Source: Mycolicibacterium rhodesiae (GTDB taxonomy: Bacteria > Actinomycetota > Actinomycetes > Mycobacteriales > Mycobacteriaceae). Taken from it: a DNA stretch of 64,000 bases. The stretch spans positions 310,001 through 374,000 of the forward strand of contig NZ_MVIH01000003.1 of the NCBI RefSeq assembly GCF_002086695.1. Reading direction: 5' to 3'. Shown piece after piece: positions 9,228 through 19,620 of the stretch. The notes under the pieces were generated by a model, which saw only the letters and a list, made by a program, of their open reading frames with translations, was not told where the DNA came from and made no database searches. Each line of letters starts with the position of its first letter. Within the stretch, counting starts at the first letter, position 1. Made by a program: the position numbers and the translations under genes.

Positions 9228-10301
9228 ATGTCTTCCGGCGGTATCGACAACGAAACCCCGCATTACCCGAAGGTCGTGCTGGTCACCGGAGCGTGCCGCT
9301 TCCTCGGTGGATACCTCACCGCGCGTCTGGCGCAGAACCCGCTGATCAACAAGGTCATCGCTGTGGACGCCGTCGCGCCAAGCAAGGACTTGCTGCGCCG
9401 GATGGGCCGCGCCGAGTTCGTGCGCGCTGACATTCGAAACCCGTTCATCGCCAAGGTGATTCGCAACGGCGAAGTCGACACCGTGGTGCATGCCGCCGCG
9501 GCGTCCTACGCCCCGCGCTCGGGTGGGCGCGCCACGTTGAAGGAAATCAACGTGATGGGCGCCATGCAGTTGTTCGCAGCGTGCCAGAAGGCGCCCTCGG
9601 TGCGGCGGGTGATCCTCAAGTCGACCTCCGAGGTCTACGGCTCCCATCCGCACGATCCGGTGGCGTTCACCGAGGACAGCAGTAGCCGCCGTCCGCCCGC
9701 GGAAGGGTTCGCCCGCGACAGCATCGACATCGAGGGCTATGCCCGCGGACTCGGCAGGCGCAGGCCCGACATCGCGGTCACGATTCTTCGGCTGGCCAAC
9801 ATGATCGGCCCGGGCATGGACACCGCGCTGTCGCGGTATCTGGCCGGCCCGCTGGTGACCACGATGCTCGGCCACGATGCCCGGCTGCAGCTGCTACACG
9901 AGCAGGACGCTCTCGGGGCGCTGGAGCGGGCCACGATGGCCGGCAAATCGGGCACCTTCAACATCGGTGCGGACGGCGTGATCATGATGTCGCAAGCGGT
10001 CCGGCGGTCAGGACGCGTTGCGATTCCGTTGCCGAATTCCGCGGTTTGGGCACTGTATTCGTTGCGAAGGGCGGGCCGCGCTTCCGACCTCAACCGTGAC
10101 CAGATGGATTGGCTGAATTACGGCCGGGTCATGGACACCACCCGAATGCGCTCCGAGTTGGGCTTCATGCCGAAATGGACGACGATGGAGGCGTTCGACG
10201 ACTATGTGCGCGGCCGAGGTTTGACGCCGATCATCGATCCGAAATGGGTACGATCTGTGGAGAGTCGCGCGGTCGCCGTGGCGCAGCGGTGGGGCGGCTG
10301 A
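9228..10301 (+). CDS. NAD-dependent epimerase/dehydratase, extended SDR (GalE2-like)
   Basis: 357-aa extended short-chain dehydrogenase. The cofactor motif is LVTGACRFLGGYLTARL, with the glycines of TGxxxxxGG altered to TGACRFLG. DTVVHAAAASYAP gives the strand-4 region, and the Ser of ILKSTSEVYG starts the catalytic region. The expected YxxxK is not obvious after it (IDIEGYARGLGRRRPDIA), so catalysis may be altered. The homologue Rv0501 is annotated galE2 but its substrate is unproven. Followed 29 nt later by an acyltransferase gene, likely the same transcript. Confidence 0.85.
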   Translation: MSSGGIDNETPHYPKVVLVTGACRFLGGYLTARLAQNPLINKVIAVDAVAPSKDLLRRMGRAEFVRADIRNPFIAKVIRNGEVDTVVHAAAASYAPRSGGRATLKEINVMGAMQLFAACQKAPSVRRVILKSTSEVYGSHPHDPVAFTEDSSSRRPPAEGFARDSIDIEGYARGLGRRRPDIAVTILRLANMIGPGMDTALSRYLAGPLVTTMLGHDARLQLLHEQDALGALERATMAGKSGTFNIGADGVIMMSQAVRRSGRVAIPLPNSAVWALYSLRRAGRASDLNRDQMDWLNYGRVMDTTRMRSELGFMPKWTTMEAFDDYVRGRGLTPIIDPKWVRSVESRAVAVAQRWGG

Positions 10302-10330
10302 CAGGCCGATGGCGGGGAGAAGGTACCGAA

Positions 10331-11395
10331 GTGGCGGGTGAGTCAAAGGCGAAAGTGATTCCGCTGCACTCGAATACGAGTCGAGTTGCGGCGGCCCGTC
10401 GTGCTGCGCAGCGCGCCGATGCCGCGCGCCGGCATCCCTCGCTGCTGTCGGACTCGGGCACCCGTGCCTCGGCGGAGGAGATCGCCGCCGTCGTCCGGGA
10501 AATAGACGCGCGGCGCGGTGCAAGTGGAATCGGGCTCGCCGAAGACGCGCCCAACGAACTGGCGCAACGCATTTCGGCTGTCGCGGAGTATGTCACCAAA
10601 CGACTCACCGGTGACTATTCGGTCGACGAATTCGGGTTCGACCCGATGTTCAACAATGCGATCGTATTGCCTTTGCTCCGGCCGCTTTTCCAGAATTGGT
10701 TCCGGGTCGAGGTCAGCGGCATCGAGAATCTGCCGAAAGAGGGCGCCGGACTGGTGGTCGCCAACCATGCCGGAACGTTGCCGATGGATGGGCTGATGTT
10801 GTCGGTGGCGGTGCACGATCATCACCCGGCGAATCGGGACGTCCGGTTGCTGGCGGCCGACATGGTCTTCGATATGCCGATGCTCGGCCCGATCGCCCGC
10901 AAGGCCGGCCACACCATGGCGTGCACCACCGACGCCCATCGTCTGCTCGCGGGCGGTGAACTCACCGCTGTCTTCCCCGAGGGCTACAAGGGTTTGGGCA
11001 AACCGTTTCGGGACCGCTACAAGTTGCAGCGATTCGGCCGCGGCGGCTTCGTCTCGGCGGCGCTGCGCACGAAGGCGCCGATCATTCCGTGCTCGATCGT
11101 CGGGTCCGAGGAGATCTATCCGATGATCACCGACGTCAAGCTCCTGGCGCGGGTGCTCGGGCTGCCCTACTTCCCGATCACACCGCTCTTTCCGTTGGCC
11201 GGCCCGGCCGGACTCATCCCGCTTCCGTCGAAGTGGCACATCGCCTTCGGCACACCCATCGAAACCGCCGGCTATGACGAGTCCGCCGCCGACGACCCGA
11301 TGATCACGTTCGATCTCACCGACCAGGTGCGCGAGACCATCCAGCAGACGCTGTATCAGTTGCTGACGAAACGTCGCAACATGTTCCTGGGCTGA
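10331..11395 (+). CDS. PlsC-like 1-acyl-glycerol-3-phosphate acyltransferase family protein (Rv0502-like)
   Basis: 354-aa lysophospholipid acyltransferase-type protein. Catalytic block I is VVANHAGTLPMDG, the NHxxxxxxD version of HX4D. Block III is VFPEGYKGLGKPF, and block IV-like APIIPCSIVGSEE follows. The N-terminal 90 residues are basic and Ala-rich. The family transfers acyl groups to glycerolipid acceptors at the membrane. The GTG start (VAGESKAKVIPLHS) follows a GGGGAGAAGG ribosome-binding site. The neighbouring hadD and serB1 genes suggest a lipid context. In M. tuberculosis the next gene is cmaA2, which is absent here. Confidence 0.88.
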   Translation: MAGESKAKVIPLHSNTSRVAAARRAAQRADAARRHPSLLSDSGTRASAEEIAAVVREIDARRGASGIGLAEDAPNELAQRISAVAEYVTKRLTGDYSVDEFGFDPMFNNAIVLPLLRPLFQNWFRVEVSGIENLPKEGAGLVVANHAGTLPMDGLMLSVAVHDHHPANRDVRLLAADMVFDMPMLGPIARKAGHTMACTTDAHRLLAGGELTAVFPEGYKGLGKPFRDRYKLQRFGRGGFVSAALRTKAPIIPCSIVGSEEIYPMITDVKLLARVLGLPYFPITPLFPLAGPAGLIPLPSKWHIAFGTPIETAGYDESAADDPMITFDLTDQVRETIQQTLYQLLTKRRNMFLG

Positions 11396-11411
11396 GCCCG
11401 GTCGCTACGCG

Positions 11412-11918
11412 CTAGGTTTGCCTGCCCATTGCCGCCGCGGCGATGGCCGCGACCTGAGCATTGGTTTCCTCGTCGCCGCCGGCTTCACCGATCATTGTCA
11501 CGACGGTCGTCATCACCGGTTTGCCTTCTTCGTCGGTGACTTCGCTGCGCAATTCACTGATCACCGTGCCGTGCGATTCGACAACCGAGTCCAGCCACGA
11601 ATCGAAGAACAATTTGTCGCCCGCCACGATCCGGCGGTGGAATTTGATCTTCTGGTCGCGATGAATGACGCGGGCGATATTGATGCCGACATCGAAGTTG
11701 CGGAAGATGTCGAGCTGCACCTGGCGGCCCGGGATAGCGATGAACGTCAGCGGCGCCACCACGTCGGGGTAACCGGCGGCCTTGGCCGCCTCCTCGCTGT
11801 AGTGCAGAGGATCGTCGGACTGGATCGCCTTGGCGTACTCGCGGATCTTCTCGCGACCGACGAGGTAGTAGTCCGGATAGCGGTAGTGGGTTCCGATGAT
11901 GTCGCTGGCGATTGACAC
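11412..11918 (-). CDS. hadD: FAS-II (3R)-hydroxyacyl-ACP dehydratase subunit HadD
   Basis: 168-aa hotdog protein of the FAS1-like dehydratase (MaoC N-terminal) family, with [24 protein letters not shown], the [26 protein letters not shown] segment and [13 protein letters not shown]. It matches the Rv0504c/HadD group, related to HadA and HadC, reported to be required for full-length mycolic acids. Unlike catalytic HadB-type dehydratases it has no clear D-x-x-x-H active site, so it probably acts with a partner subunit. It sits tail to tail with the acyltransferase gene, and its promoter would lie in the 38-nt gap to serB1. Confidence 0.87.
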   Translation of the reverse strand: MSIASDIIGTHYRYPDYYLVGREKIREYAKAIQSDDPLHYSEEAAKAAGYPDVVAPLTFIAIPGRQVQLDIFRNFDVGINIARVIHRDQKIKFHRRIVAGDKLFFDSWLDSVVESHGTVISELRSEVTDEEGKPVMTTVVTMIGEAGGDEETNAQVAAIAAAAMGRQT

Positions 11919-11956
11919 CCGGGGAGCCTATCAGCGGGTATTGCGGACGCTGTGAA

Positions 11957-12886
11957 TCAGCGCCGTCGTGACACCGCTGCCGCGAGCGCGCCGCCGACCG
12001 CGCCCAGCGCCAGCGCCGACGGCACCCCGATGCGTGCGGCCTTGCGCGCGGTGCGGAAGTCGCGGATCTCCCAGCCCCGCTCGCGGGCCAGCTCGCGCAG
12101 GTCGGCATCGGGGTTGATGGCGACGGCGGTGCCCACCAGTGAAAGCATCGGCACGTCGTTGTAGCTGTCGGAGTACGCGGTGCAGCGCCGCAGGTTCAGC
12201 CCTTCGCGAACGGCCAGCTGCCGCACTGCGTGTGCCTTGCCGACGCCGTGCAGGATGTCGCCGACCAGCCTGCCGGTGAAGACCCCGTTCTCCGACTCCG
12301 CGACCGTCCCCAGCGCGCCGGTGAAGCCAAGCCGGCGGGCGATCGTGTCGGCCAGCTCGTACGGCGTCGCGGTGACCAGCCACACCTGCTGGCCTGCGTC
12401 GAGGTGCATCTGCGCCAGCGCCCTGGTACCCGGCCAGATCTTGTCGGCGATGATCTCGTCGTAGATCTCCTCGCCGACCGCGATCAGCTCGGCCGTCGAC
12501 CGTCCCTCGATGAACGCCAGCGCCTTGCGCCTGCCCTCGGCGACGTCGTCGCTGTTCTCCCGGCCGGTGAGCTGAAACTTGGCCTGCGCGTAAATGAATT
12601 TGGCCATGTCGCCGTAGGTGAAGTACTTGCGGGCGGCCAGCCCGCGGCCGAAGTGCACCAGCGACGAGCCCTGCACCAGGGTGTTGTCCACGTCGAAGAA
12701 CGCGGCAGCGGTGAGGTCGGCAGGCGGCGGCACGGCCGGCTCGGCGGCCGCCGGCCCCGGCTCGCGAACCGCGGCGATGCTGGCGTCGCGCGCCACCGCG
12801 CTGGCTTGCTCGGCGACCAACTCGTCGACGGCCAGCTCGGCGCTGGCTTCACCCGCAAGCTCCTGGTCGTGGTCCCCAGAACCCAT
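11957..12886 (-). CDS. serB1: HAD-IB family phosphatase SerB1
   Basis: 309-aa haloacid-dehalogenase phosphatase. Motif I is [13 protein letters not shown], motif [12 protein letters not shown] (Thr) and motif [19 protein letters not shown], with a Lys in [10 protein letters not shown]. The C-terminus has a hydrophobic Ala-rich helix, perhaps a membrane anchor. About 60 acidic/Ala-rich residues precede the domain. Homologues are named phosphoserine phosphatase SerB1, but the HAD-IB subfamily is broad and the true substrate is uncertain. The mmpS2/mmpL2 genes that follow in M. tuberculosis are missing. Confidence 0.85.
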   Translation of the reverse strand: MGSGDHDQELAGEASAELAVDELVAEQASAVARDASIAAVREPGPAAAEPAVPPPADLTAAAFFDVDNTLVQGSSLVHFGRGLAARKYFTYGDMAKFIYAQAKFQLTGRENSDDVAEGRRKALAFIEGRSTAELIAVGEEIYDEIIADKIWPGTRALAQMHLDAGQQVWLVTATPYELADTIARRLGFTGALGTVAESENGVFTGRLVGDILHGVGKAHAVRQLAVREGLNLRRCTAYSDSYNDVPMLSLVGTAVAINPDADLRELARERGWEIRDFRTARKAARIGVPSALALGAVGGALAAAVSRRR

Positions 12887-12916
12887 GGGTCAACCCTAAC
12901 TGCGACACTGGGTCAG

Positions 12917-13177
12917 GTGAGCCGCGCACACGTCGAGCTGTTGACCCGGGCCGGGTGCACCATCTGCCAGCAGGTCTACGGGCGCCTCACCGAGCTGTCC
13001 GACGAACTCGATTTCGAGTTGTCGGTCACAGACGTCGACGCCGCTGCGGCCGCGGGGGACAACGCCTTACGAGCCGAATTCGGCGACCGGCTGCCGGTCG
13101 TGCTGCTCGACGGGCGCGAGCACAGTTACTGGGATGTCGATGTCGAGAGGCTGCGCGCCGACCTGTCGCTGCGGTGA
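12917..13177 (+). CDS. Glutaredoxin/thioredoxin-fold small protein (Rv0508-like)
   Basis: 86-aa glutaredoxin-like domain. It starts with a beta strand and a CxxC site (VELLTRAGCTICQQVYGRL), followed by the cis-Pro region DRLPVVLLDGREHSYWDVD. The length and CTIC motif place it in the DUF836/glutaredoxin-like group. It is likely a thiol-disulfide oxidoreductase; the partner is unknown. GTG start. It lies directly before hemA, as in other mycobacteria, and so may share regulation with the haem genes. Confidence 0.86.
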   Translation: MSRAHVELLTRAGCTICQQVYGRLTELSDELDFELSVTDVDAAAAAGDNALRAEFGDRLPVVLLDGREHSYWDVDVERLRADLSLR

Positions 13178-13283
13178 ACATCGGCGGAATTTGGCCAGCT
13201 GCCTGCGCAGCGTTTACCGTGGAACTAAGTTTCACTAACGGAGCATTCCGTCACAGCGAGGGAGCGGGCCAGGTGATCGTGCC

Positions 13284-14651
13284 GTGAGCGTGCTGCTGTT
13301 CGGAGTTTCGCATCGCAGCGCTCCGGTTTCCGTTCTCGAGCAACTGTCCACCGATGAGTCGGACCAGCTCAAAATCATCGATCAGCTCCTGCAGTCGCCG
13401 CTGGTGACCGAGGCGATGGTGCTGTCCACCTGCAACCGCGTCGAGGTCTACGCGGTGGTCGACGCCTTCCACGGCGGCCTGTCGGCGATCGGCCAGGTCC
13501 TCGCCGAGCACTCCGGCATGCCGATGGGCGATCTGACCAAATACGCCTACGTCCGCTACGCCGAGGCCGCCGTCGAGCATCTGTTCGCGGTCGCCAGCGG
13601 CCTGGACAGCGCCGTGATCGGCGAGCAGCAGGTGCTCGGCCAGGTCCGGCGTGCCTACGCCACCGCCGAAGCCAACAAGACCGTGGGACGGATCCTGCAC
13701 GACCTGTCCCAGCGCGCACTGTCGGTGGGCAAGCGGGTGCACTCCGAAACCGCGATCGACACCGCCGGTGCCAGTGTGGTGTCGGTCGCACTCGATATCG
13801 CCGCCTCCCGCATGGACGGGCTGGCCGGGCGCACCGCTGCCGTCGTCGGCGCCGGATCGATGGGCGGGCTGTCGGTCGCGCATCTGCTGCGCGCCGGCAT
13901 CACCCACATCGACGTCGTCAACCGGTCGTTGCCACGCGCCAAGCGCCTCGCGGAGAGCATCCGCCAGCAGGGCGCCACCGCACAGGCGCTCAGCCTCGAG
14001 GAGCTTCCTGTCGCGCTGGCCGCCGCCGACGTGGTGGTCAGCTGTACCGGCGCGGTCCGTCCGGTGGTCTCGCTGGCCGATGTGCACCACGCGCTGGCCA
14101 GCGTCCGTCGCGACGAAACCGCCCCTCCGCTGGTGCTCTGCGACCTCGGTATGCCCCGCGATGTCGACCCCGCCGTCGCCGGTCTGCCCGGGGTGGCGGT
14201 CATCGACATGGACCGGGTGCAGCGTGAGCCGTCGGCCAGGGCCGCGGCCACCGACGCCGAAGCGGCCCGGCAGATCGTCGCCGCCGAGGTTGCCAGCTAC
14301 CTGACCGGTCAGCGGATGTCGGAAGTCACGCCCACGGTCACCGCGCTGCGTCAACGCGCCGCCGATGTCGTCGAATCGGAATTGCTGCGGCTGGACAACC
14401 GGTTGCCGGGCCTGGACGACGCCCAGCGCGACGAGGTCGCCCGCACCGTGCGGCGGGTGGTCGACAAGCTGCTGCACGCCCCGACGGTGCGCGTCAAGCA
14501 GCTGGCCAGCGCGCCCGGTGGCGACAGCTACGCCGAGGCGTTGCGAGAACTCTTCGAACTCGATCCGCAGGCCGTCGATGCCGTGGCCGCAGGTGAATTG
14601 CCCCTGCTGGCACCGGAATTCGATCAGGGCCGAACCGACGGCACCGGGTAG
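13284..14651 (+). CDS. hemA: Glutamyl-tRNA reductase
   Basis: First committed enzyme of C5-pathway tetrapyrrole synthesis: NADPH-dependent reduction of glutamyl-tRNA to glutamate-1-semialdehyde. The nucleophile is C50 in [12 protein letters not shown]. The [13 protein letters not shown] substrate loop and the [21 protein letters not shown] site are intact, and the C-terminal dimerisation helices end near LFELDPQAV. Length (455 aa) is slightly above the E. coli enzyme but usual for actinobacteria. GTG start. First gene of hemA-hemC-hemD-hemB; its product is the substrate of HemL, encoded about 15 kb downstream. Confidence 0.96.
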   Translation: MSVLLFGVSHRSAPVSVLEQLSTDESDQLKIIDQLLQSPLVTEAMVLSTCNRVEVYAVVDAFHGGLSAIGQVLAEHSGMPMGDLTKYAYVRYAEAAVEHLFAVASGLDSAVIGEQQVLGQVRRAYATAEANKTVGRILHDLSQRALSVGKRVHSETAIDTAGASVVSVALDIAASRMDGLAGRTAAVVGAGSMGGLSVAHLLRAGITHIDVVNRSLPRAKRLAESIRQQGATAQALSLEELPVALAAADVVVSCTGAVRPVVSLADVHHALASVRRDETAPPLVLCDLGMPRDVDPAVAGLPGVAVIDMDRVQREPSARAAATDAEAARQIVAAEVASYLTGQRMSEVTPTVTALRQRAADVVESELLRLDNRLPGLDDAQRDEVARTVRRVVDKLLHAPTVRVKQLASAPGGDSYAEALRELFELDPQAVDAVAAGELPLLAPEFDQGRTDGTG

Positions 14652-14677
14652 CGCGGTTGGCCGGCAGTAACGACGCG

Positions 14678-15619
14678 GTGATCCGGATAGGTACCCGGGG
14701 CAGCCTGCTGGCGACCACGCAGGCGGGGACCATCAGAGACCAGCTGATCGAGCGCGGGCACCGCGCCGAGCTGATCATCATCAGCACTGCCGGCGACCGA
14801 TCGAATGCGCCGATCGCCGAAATCGGGGTCGGGGTGTTCACCGCCGCTCTTCGGGAAGCCATCGCCGACGGCCGCGTCGACATGGCGGTGCACTCGTACA
14901 AGGATTTGCCGACGGCCTCCGACGACCGGTTCACCATCGCCGCGATCCCGCCCCGGGAGGACGCTCGCGACGCCCTGGTGGCCCGCGACGGCATGGTGTT
15001 GGGGGAGTTGCCGGCGGGCTCGGTGATCGGCACGAGCTCGGTGCGACGGGCCGCGCAGCTTAGAGCACTGGGTCTCGGTTTGGAAATCCGCCCCCTACGA
15101 GGCAACCTAGATACCAGGTTGAACAGGGTAAGCAGTGGTGATCTCGACGCCATCGTGGTTGCCCGGGCGGGCCTGGCCCGTCTTGGACGACTCGGCGATG
15201 TCACCGAGACGCTGGAGCCGGTGCAGATGTTGCCAGCGCCGGCCCAAGGTGCGCTTGCGGTCGAGTGCCGCGCGGGCGACACCGAGCTGGTGGCGCTGTT
15301 GGGATCACTCGATGATCCCGACACCCGCGTCGCGGTCACCGCGGAGCGAACCCTGCTGGCCGAACTGGAGGCGGGTTGTTCCGCACCGGTGGGCGCGATC
15401 GCTGAAGTGGTCGAGTCCATCGATGACGACGGCCGCGTCTTCGACGAGCTGTCACTGCGCGCATGCGTGGCGGCAGCAGACGGATCCGACGTGATTCGTG
15501 CGTCCGGTATCGGCACGCCCGGCCGGTCCGCAGAGCTGGGGCTCTCGGTCGCCGCGGAGTTGTTCGAGCTCGGTGCGCGTGAGGTCATGTCGGTACAGAC
15601 TCCGCACGTAGAGCGGTAG
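14678..15619 (+). CDS. hemC: Hydroxymethylbilane synthase (porphobilinogen deaminase)
   Basis: Polymerises four porphobilinogens to hydroxymethylbilane. It begins [29 protein letters not shown] and [26 protein letters not shown] form the substrate-binding and catalytic regions, with the catalytic Asp in HSYKDLP. Cys234 in [12 protein letters not shown] carries the dipyrromethane cofactor. The GTG start matches the conserved N-terminus. A TTG 21 nt upstream, 5 nt after the hemA stop, is an alternative adding seven residues. Operon with hemA and hemD. Confidence 0.95.
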   Translation: MIRIGTRGSLLATTQAGTIRDQLIERGHRAELIIISTAGDRSNAPIAEIGVGVFTAALREAIADGRVDMAVHSYKDLPTASDDRFTIAAIPPREDARDALVARDGMVLGELPAGSVIGTSSVRRAAQLRALGLGLEIRPLRGNLDTRLNRVSSGDLDAIVVARAGLARLGRLGDVTETLEPVQMLPAPAQGALAVECRAGDTELVALLGSLDDPDTRVAVTAERTLLAELEAGCSAPVGAIAEVVESIDDDGRVFDELSLRACVAAADGSDVIRASGIGTPGRSAELGLSVAAELFELGAREVMSVQTPHVER

Positions 15620-15633
15620 GCGGGAGTGAAGCG

Positions 15634-17295
15634 ATGACTGGTCATGTGAGCGGTCGGGGACGCAAGGCGAAGCCGGGAAACATCACGTTCGTCGGCTCGG
15701 GTCCGGGTGACCCCAACCTGTTGACGACGCGAGCCCGCACCGTGTTGGCCAACGCCGCGCTGGTGTTCACCGATCCCGACGTGCCACCGGCCGTCCTGAG
15801 TGTGGTCGGCACCGACCTGCCACCGGCGTCCGGCCCCGCGCCGGCACCGGACGGTCCCCCTGCCGACGGCCATGACGAGACCGCGCCGCCCGTGGTCTCC
15901 GTCGGCCCGGACATCCGGCCCGCCCTCGGCGACCCGGCCGAGGTGGCCAAGACGCTGGTCCACGAGGCCAAGGCCGGTTTCGACGTGGTGCGCCTGGTCG
16001 CCGGGGATCCGTTGTCGATCGATTCGGTCATCACCGAGGTCAACGCCGTCGCCCGGGCCCATGCCGAGTTCGAGATCGTTCCCGGCCTGCCCGCCACCAG
16101 CGCGGTCCCGACCTACGCAGGCCTGCCGCTGGGGTCGGCGCACACCGTCGCCGACGTGCGCGGCGAGGTCGACTGGGCGGCCCTGGCGGCCGCACCCGGC
16201 CCGCTGATCCTCACCGCGAGCGCCTCGCACCTTCCCGAGGCCGCGCGCACCCTGATCGAGTACGGCCTGGCCGAGGCCACCCCGTGCGTGGTGACCTCCA
16301 ACGGCACCACCTGCGGCCAGCGTTCGGTCGAGACCACCCTGCAGGGCCTGACCGACCGCGCCACCCTGGCCTGCAACAGCGATCCGGCCGGTCCGCTGAC
16401 CGGGACGCTGGTGGTCACCATCGGCAAGACGGTGGCGCACCGCGCGAAGTTGAACTGGTGGGAGAGCCGGGCGCTGTACGGCTGGACCGTGCTGGTGCCG
16501 CGCACCAAGGATCAGGCCGGCGAGATGAGCGACCGGCTGGTCGGCCACGGCGCGCTGCCCATCGAGGTACCCACGATCGCCGTCGAGCCGCCGCGCAGCC
16601 CGGCCCAAATGGAAAGGGCCGTCAAGGGTTTGGTGGACGGCCGCTACCAGTGGGTGGTGTTCACCTCCACCAACGCGGTGCGTGCGGTGTGGGAGAAGTT
16701 CGGCGAGTTCGGTCTGGATGCCCGCGCCTTCTCCGGCGTGAAGATCGCCTGCGTAGGTGAGGCGACCGCCGACCGGGTCCGCGCCTTCGGCGTCAGCCCC
16801 GAGCTGGTGCCCGCCGGTGAGCAGTCCTCGCTCGGTCTGCTCGACGAATTCCCGGAGTACGACAGCATTTTCGATCCGGTGAACCGGGTGCTGCTGCCGC
16901 GCGCCGACATCGCCACCGAAACGTTGGCCGAAGGCCTGCGCGACCGTGGCTGGGAGATCGAAGACGTCACCGCCTACCGCACCGTGCGTGCGGCGCCGCC
17001 GCCGGCCGAGACGCGGGAGATGATCAAGACCGGCGGGTTCGACGCGGTGTGCTTCACCTCGAGCTCGACCGTGCGCAACCTGGTCGGCATCGCCGGCAAG
17101 CCGCACGCCCGCACCATCGTGGCGTGCATCGGGCCGAAGACCGCGGAGACGGCCGCGGAGTTCGGTCTGCGCGTCGACGTGCAGCCGGAGACCGCCGCCG
17201 TCGGTCCCTTGGTCGACGCGCTGGCCGAGCATGCCGCCCGGCTTCGTGCCGAGGGCGCGTTGCCGCCGCCGCGCAAGAAGAGCCGACGCCGCTAA
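15634..17295 (+). CDS. hemD: Uroporphyrinogen-III synthase fused to a divergent SUMT-like domain
   Basis: 553-aa two-domain protein. The N-terminal part (about residues 12-255) has the fold of uroporphyrinogen-III methyltransferase ([53 protein letters not shown]). It lacks the canonical GGDPFxFGRGGEE loop, so methylation ability is doubtful. The C-terminal part (about 285-540) is Hem[54 protein letters not shown] and [17 protein letters not shown] blocks. HemD closes hydroxymethylbilane to uroporphyrinogen III. Context between hemC and hemB supports haem synthesis as its main role. Confidence 0.92.
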   Translation: MTGHVSGRGRKAKPGNITFVGSGPGDPNLLTTRARTVLANAALVFTDPDVPPAVLSVVGTDLPPASGPAPAPDGPPADGHDETAPPVVSVGPDIRPALGDPAEVAKTLVHEAKAGFDVVRLVAGDPLSIDSVITEVNAVARAHAEFEIVPGLPATSAVPTYAGLPLGSAHTVADVRGEVDWAALAAAPGPLILTASASHLPEAARTLIEYGLAEATPCVVTSNGTTCGQRSVETTLQGLTDRATLACNSDPAGPLTGTLVVTIGKTVAHRAKLNWWESRALYGWTVLVPRTKDQAGEMSDRLVGHGALPIEVPTIAVEPPRSPAQMERAVKGLVDGRYQWVVFTSTNAVRAVWEKFGEFGLDARAFSGVKIACVGEATADRVRAFGVSPELVPAGEQSSLGLLDEFPEYDSIFDPVNRVLLPRADIATETLAEGLRDRGWEIEDVTAYRTVRAAPPPAETREMIKTGGFDAVCFTSSSTVRNLVGIAGKPHARTIVACIGPKTAETAAEFGLRVDVQPETAAVGPLVDALAEHAARLRAEGALPPPRKKSRRR

Positions 17296-17308
17296 ACGGG
17301 AAGAAGGC

Positions 17309-18298
17309 ATGTCTGTGCCCGGCTATCCGAGGCAGCGCCCGCGCCGATTGCGCTCAACTCCGGCGCTGCGCCGGTTGGTGGCCGAAACCACTGTGGAGCC
17401 ACGGCATTTGGTACTCCCGATGTTCGTCGCCGACGGGATCGACGAGCCGCGGGAGATCGCCTCCATGCCGGGGGTCCATCAACACACCCGCGACTCGCTG
17501 CGCCGCGCAGCCGAACAGGCGGTGGCGGCAGGCGTCGGCGGTGTGATGCTGTTCGGCGTTCCGCGTGAGTCGGACAAGGACGCTCTGGGTTCGTGCGGGG
17601 TGGATCCCGACGGCATCCTCAACGTGGCGCTGCGCGACCTCGCCAAGGACCTGGGCACCGACACAGTGCTGATGGCCGACACCTGCCTCGACGAGTTCAC
17701 CGACCACGGGCACTGCGGTGTGCTGGATGCCCGCGGCCGGGTCGATAACGACGCCACCAACATGCAGTACGTCAAACTGGCTGTGGCGCAAGCGGAATCA
17801 GGGGCCCACGTGGTGGGGCCCAGCGGCATGATGGACGGCCAGGTGGCGGCCATCCGCGACGGGCTCGATTCGGCCGGGTTCACCGACGTGCTGATCCTTG
17901 CCTACGCCGCGAAGTTCGCCTCCGCGTTCTACGGCCCGTTCCGCGATGCGGTGGCCTCCAGCCTGCAGGGCGATCGGCGCACCTATCAGCAGGAGAGCGG
18001 CAACGCGCGGGAAGCGTTGCGCGAGATCGTTCTCGACCTCGACGAGGGCGCCGACATCATCATGGTCAAGCCGGCGATGGCCTACCTGGACGTGGTGCGA
18101 GCGGCCGCCGACGTCTCGCGGGTTCCGGTCGCCGCCTATCAAGTATCGGGGGAGTACGCGATGATCAGCGCGGCCGCGGCCAACGGATGGATCGACGGGC
18201 GGGCAGCCGCGCTGGAGTCGCTGACCAGCATCCGGCGCGCCGGCGCCGACATCGTGCTGACCTACTGGGCCGCCGACGTCGCGGGGTGGCTGGCATGA
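17309..18298 (+). CDS. hemB: Delta-aminolevulinic acid dehydratase (porphobilinogen synthase)
   Basis: Condenses two aminolevulinates to porphobilinogen. 329 aa with the active-site Lys pair in [17 protein letters not shown] and [13 protein letters not shown]. The metal loop is [25 protein letters not shown], which holds two cysteines. The ATG start has an AAGAAGG ribosome site; longer in-frame starts run into hemD. The stop overlaps the following membrane-protein gene by 4 nt, so the small membrane proteins downstream are part of the same transcript. Confidence 0.96.
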   Translation: MSVPGYPRQRPRRLRSTPALRRLVAETTVEPRHLVLPMFVADGIDEPREIASMPGVHQHTRDSLRRAAEQAVAAGVGGVMLFGVPRESDKDALGSCGVDPDGILNVALRDLAKDLGTDTVLMADTCLDEFTDHGHCGVLDARGRVDNDATNMQYVKLAVAQAESGAHVVGPSGMMDGQVAAIRDGLDSAGFTDVLILAYAAKFASAFYGPFRDAVASSLQGDRRTYQQESGNAREALREIVLDLDEGADIIMVKPAMAYLDVVRAAADVSRVPVAAYQVSGEYAMISAAAANGWIDGRAAALESLTSIRRAGADIVLTYWAADVAGWLA

Positions 18299-18717
18299 CG
18301 CATCAACCGCCGCCCACGGCTCCCGCGCGTCCCGCCGACGTCGACACCGGCTTCTGGCTGTGGCTCATCGCCCTGCCGCTGATGGTCATCGGCTACCTCG
18401 TCGACGCGTACTTCACCGCGAGCAAGCATTCGTCGTTCTTCGTCATCGGGATCACGGTGTTGTTCGCGGTGACGGTGTCGGCGGTGGTCGTCACGTTCCT
18501 GTTCTTGATGCGATCCGGCTATCGCTGGACCCGAACGGTGCTGACCGGTGGGGGCGTGGCCAGCGTCATCTACACCGCGGCCAGCCTGTTCAGCACCGAG
18601 CGGGAGACCGTGCAAGCGGTGGTCTTCGCGGTCACCGGCATCGTCGGCTCGGTCTTGATCATGGGCGGCGCCTACCTGCTGCACCGGCCGGACGCGCACG
18701 GGTTCTTCAGCAAGTGA
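18295..18717 (+). CDS. Four-helix membrane protein (Rv0513-like)
   Basis: 140-aa protein with four predicted helices: [56 protein letters not shown] and [21 protein letters not shown]. Short Pro-rich N-terminus; ends in a cytoplasmic tail. No catalytic motif. Starts within the hemB stop (ATGA), so it is translationally coupled. Function unknown; the position matches the small membrane protein after hemB in M. tuberculosis. Confidence 0.85.
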   Translation: MTHQPPPTAPARPADVDTGFWLWLIALPLMVIGYLVDAYFTASKHSSFFVIGITVLFAVTVSAVVVTFLFLMRSGYRWTRTVLTGGGVASVIYTAASLFSTERETVQAVVFAVTGIVGSVLIMGGAYLLHRPDAHGFFSK

Positions 18718-18737
18718 CCCGATAGGCTGGCCCGACC

Positions 18738-19121
18738 ATGACCGCAACCCAACCCCGACCGCGCCTTGTCTCGATCGCGTTCTGGTGCTGGCTGGCCGGG
18801 GCCATCGTGCTGATGTTGGGCGGCCTACTGCTCGTGTTCTCCAACGGCCCGGTTCCGGTGTTCTTCCGGGGCGCCGGTGTGCTCTGGATTGTGGCCGGCG
18901 CGCTGTTGAGCTACATCGCGGGCCGAACCCGCGGCGGCGACACCCGCTTCCGGCGGGCCGCGGTGGCGCTCTCGATCGCGCTCGCGATCCTCTTGGCGCT
19001 GTTCTCGGTGATGACCGGTGGCCTGGTGTGGCTGTTCGCCCTGGTGCTGGTGATCGTTCCCGCGGTGCTGATCATGCGGCCCGGTGCCCAGCAGTGGTAC
19101 ACCCCGGAGTCCGATGTCTGA
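18738..19121 (+). CDS. Small membrane protein (Rv0514-like)
   Basis: 127 aa, four predicted hydrophobic segments (AFWCWLAGAIVLMLGGLLLV, GVLWIVAGALLSYIAG, RRAAVALSIALAILLALFS and LVWLFALVLVIVPAVLIM). A basic linker (RTRGGDTRFRR) lies between the second and third. It ends WYTPESDV. Overlaps the next gene by 8 nt. No recognisable family beyond its resemblance to the preceding gene's layout. Probably co-expressed with hemB. Confidence 0.82.
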   Translation: MTATQPRPRLVSIAFWCWLAGAIVLMLGGLLLVFSNGPVPVFFRGAGVLWIVAGALLSYIAGRTRGGDTRFRRAAVALSIALAILLALFSVMTGGLVWLFALVLVIVPAVLIMRPGAQQWYTPESDV

Positions 19122-19620
19122 CGGTCAGCTGCAGGAGCGGCCGGAGCGGCTGTTCTTCGAAACCGGTGCCAGTTGGTACTGGCTGGTCGCCGGCCCGGCG
19201 TCGGCGATCGCGATGCTGCTGATCCAGTTCAAGGGCGGGGTGGGCTTCCAACCGGTCGTACCGCTGATTTTCCTGGTACTCGTCACCGGCTTCCTCTACA
19301 TCCAGGTCAAGGCCGCGCGCATCCACACCAGTGTGGAACTGACCCGTGAGGCACTGCGCCAAGGCACCGAGGTCACCAAGCTGAGCCACATCGTGCGGGT
19401 GTTCCCGCCGGCCGAGCATTCGGTGAAATCGCGTGAGCCCCTGGAGAAGTGGCAGACGTCGCGGGCCCTCGGGGAGTTGTCCGGGGTGCCCCGGGGCCGG
19501 ACCGCGATCGGCGTCGAGCTCACCGGCAAGCGCACCGCGCAAGCCTGGGCCCGCAACCATCGCGCCCTTCGTGCCGCGCTGACCGCACTGGTCGAGGGCG
19601 AGACGGTGGACGCCTCGTGA
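19114..19620 (+). CDS. Membrane protein with two helices and a C-terminal soluble domain, DUF3093-like
   Basis: 168 aa. Starts with ERPERLFFETGASWYWLVAGPASA, a Trp-containing first helix; a second helix follows in VVPLIFLVLVTGFLYIQV. The rest (about residues 65-168) is soluble, with RTAIGVELTGKRTAQAWARNHRALRAAL near the end. The layout resembles DUF3093/PH-like membrane proteins of actinobacteria, but I am not certain of the family. Chosen ATG (MSDGQLQERPE) lies 8 nt inside the upstream gene. It overlaps the next gene by 4 nt (GTGA). Confidence 0.78.
   Translation: MSDGQLQERPERLFFETGASWYWLVAGPASAIAMLLIQFKGGVGFQPVVPLIFLVLVTGFLYIQVKAARIHTSVELTREALRQGTEVTKLSHIVRVFPPAEHSVKSREPLEKWQTSRALGELSGVPRGRTAIGVELTGKRTAQAWARNHRALRAALTALVEGETVDAS

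Noticed and set aside
14494..17310. Very long minus-strand open frame across hemC and hemD
   Set aside because: It is antisense to conserved hemC and hemD, is rich in low-complexity Gly/Arg/His and Ser/Arg tracts and has no domain; it reflects high GC in the opposite strand.
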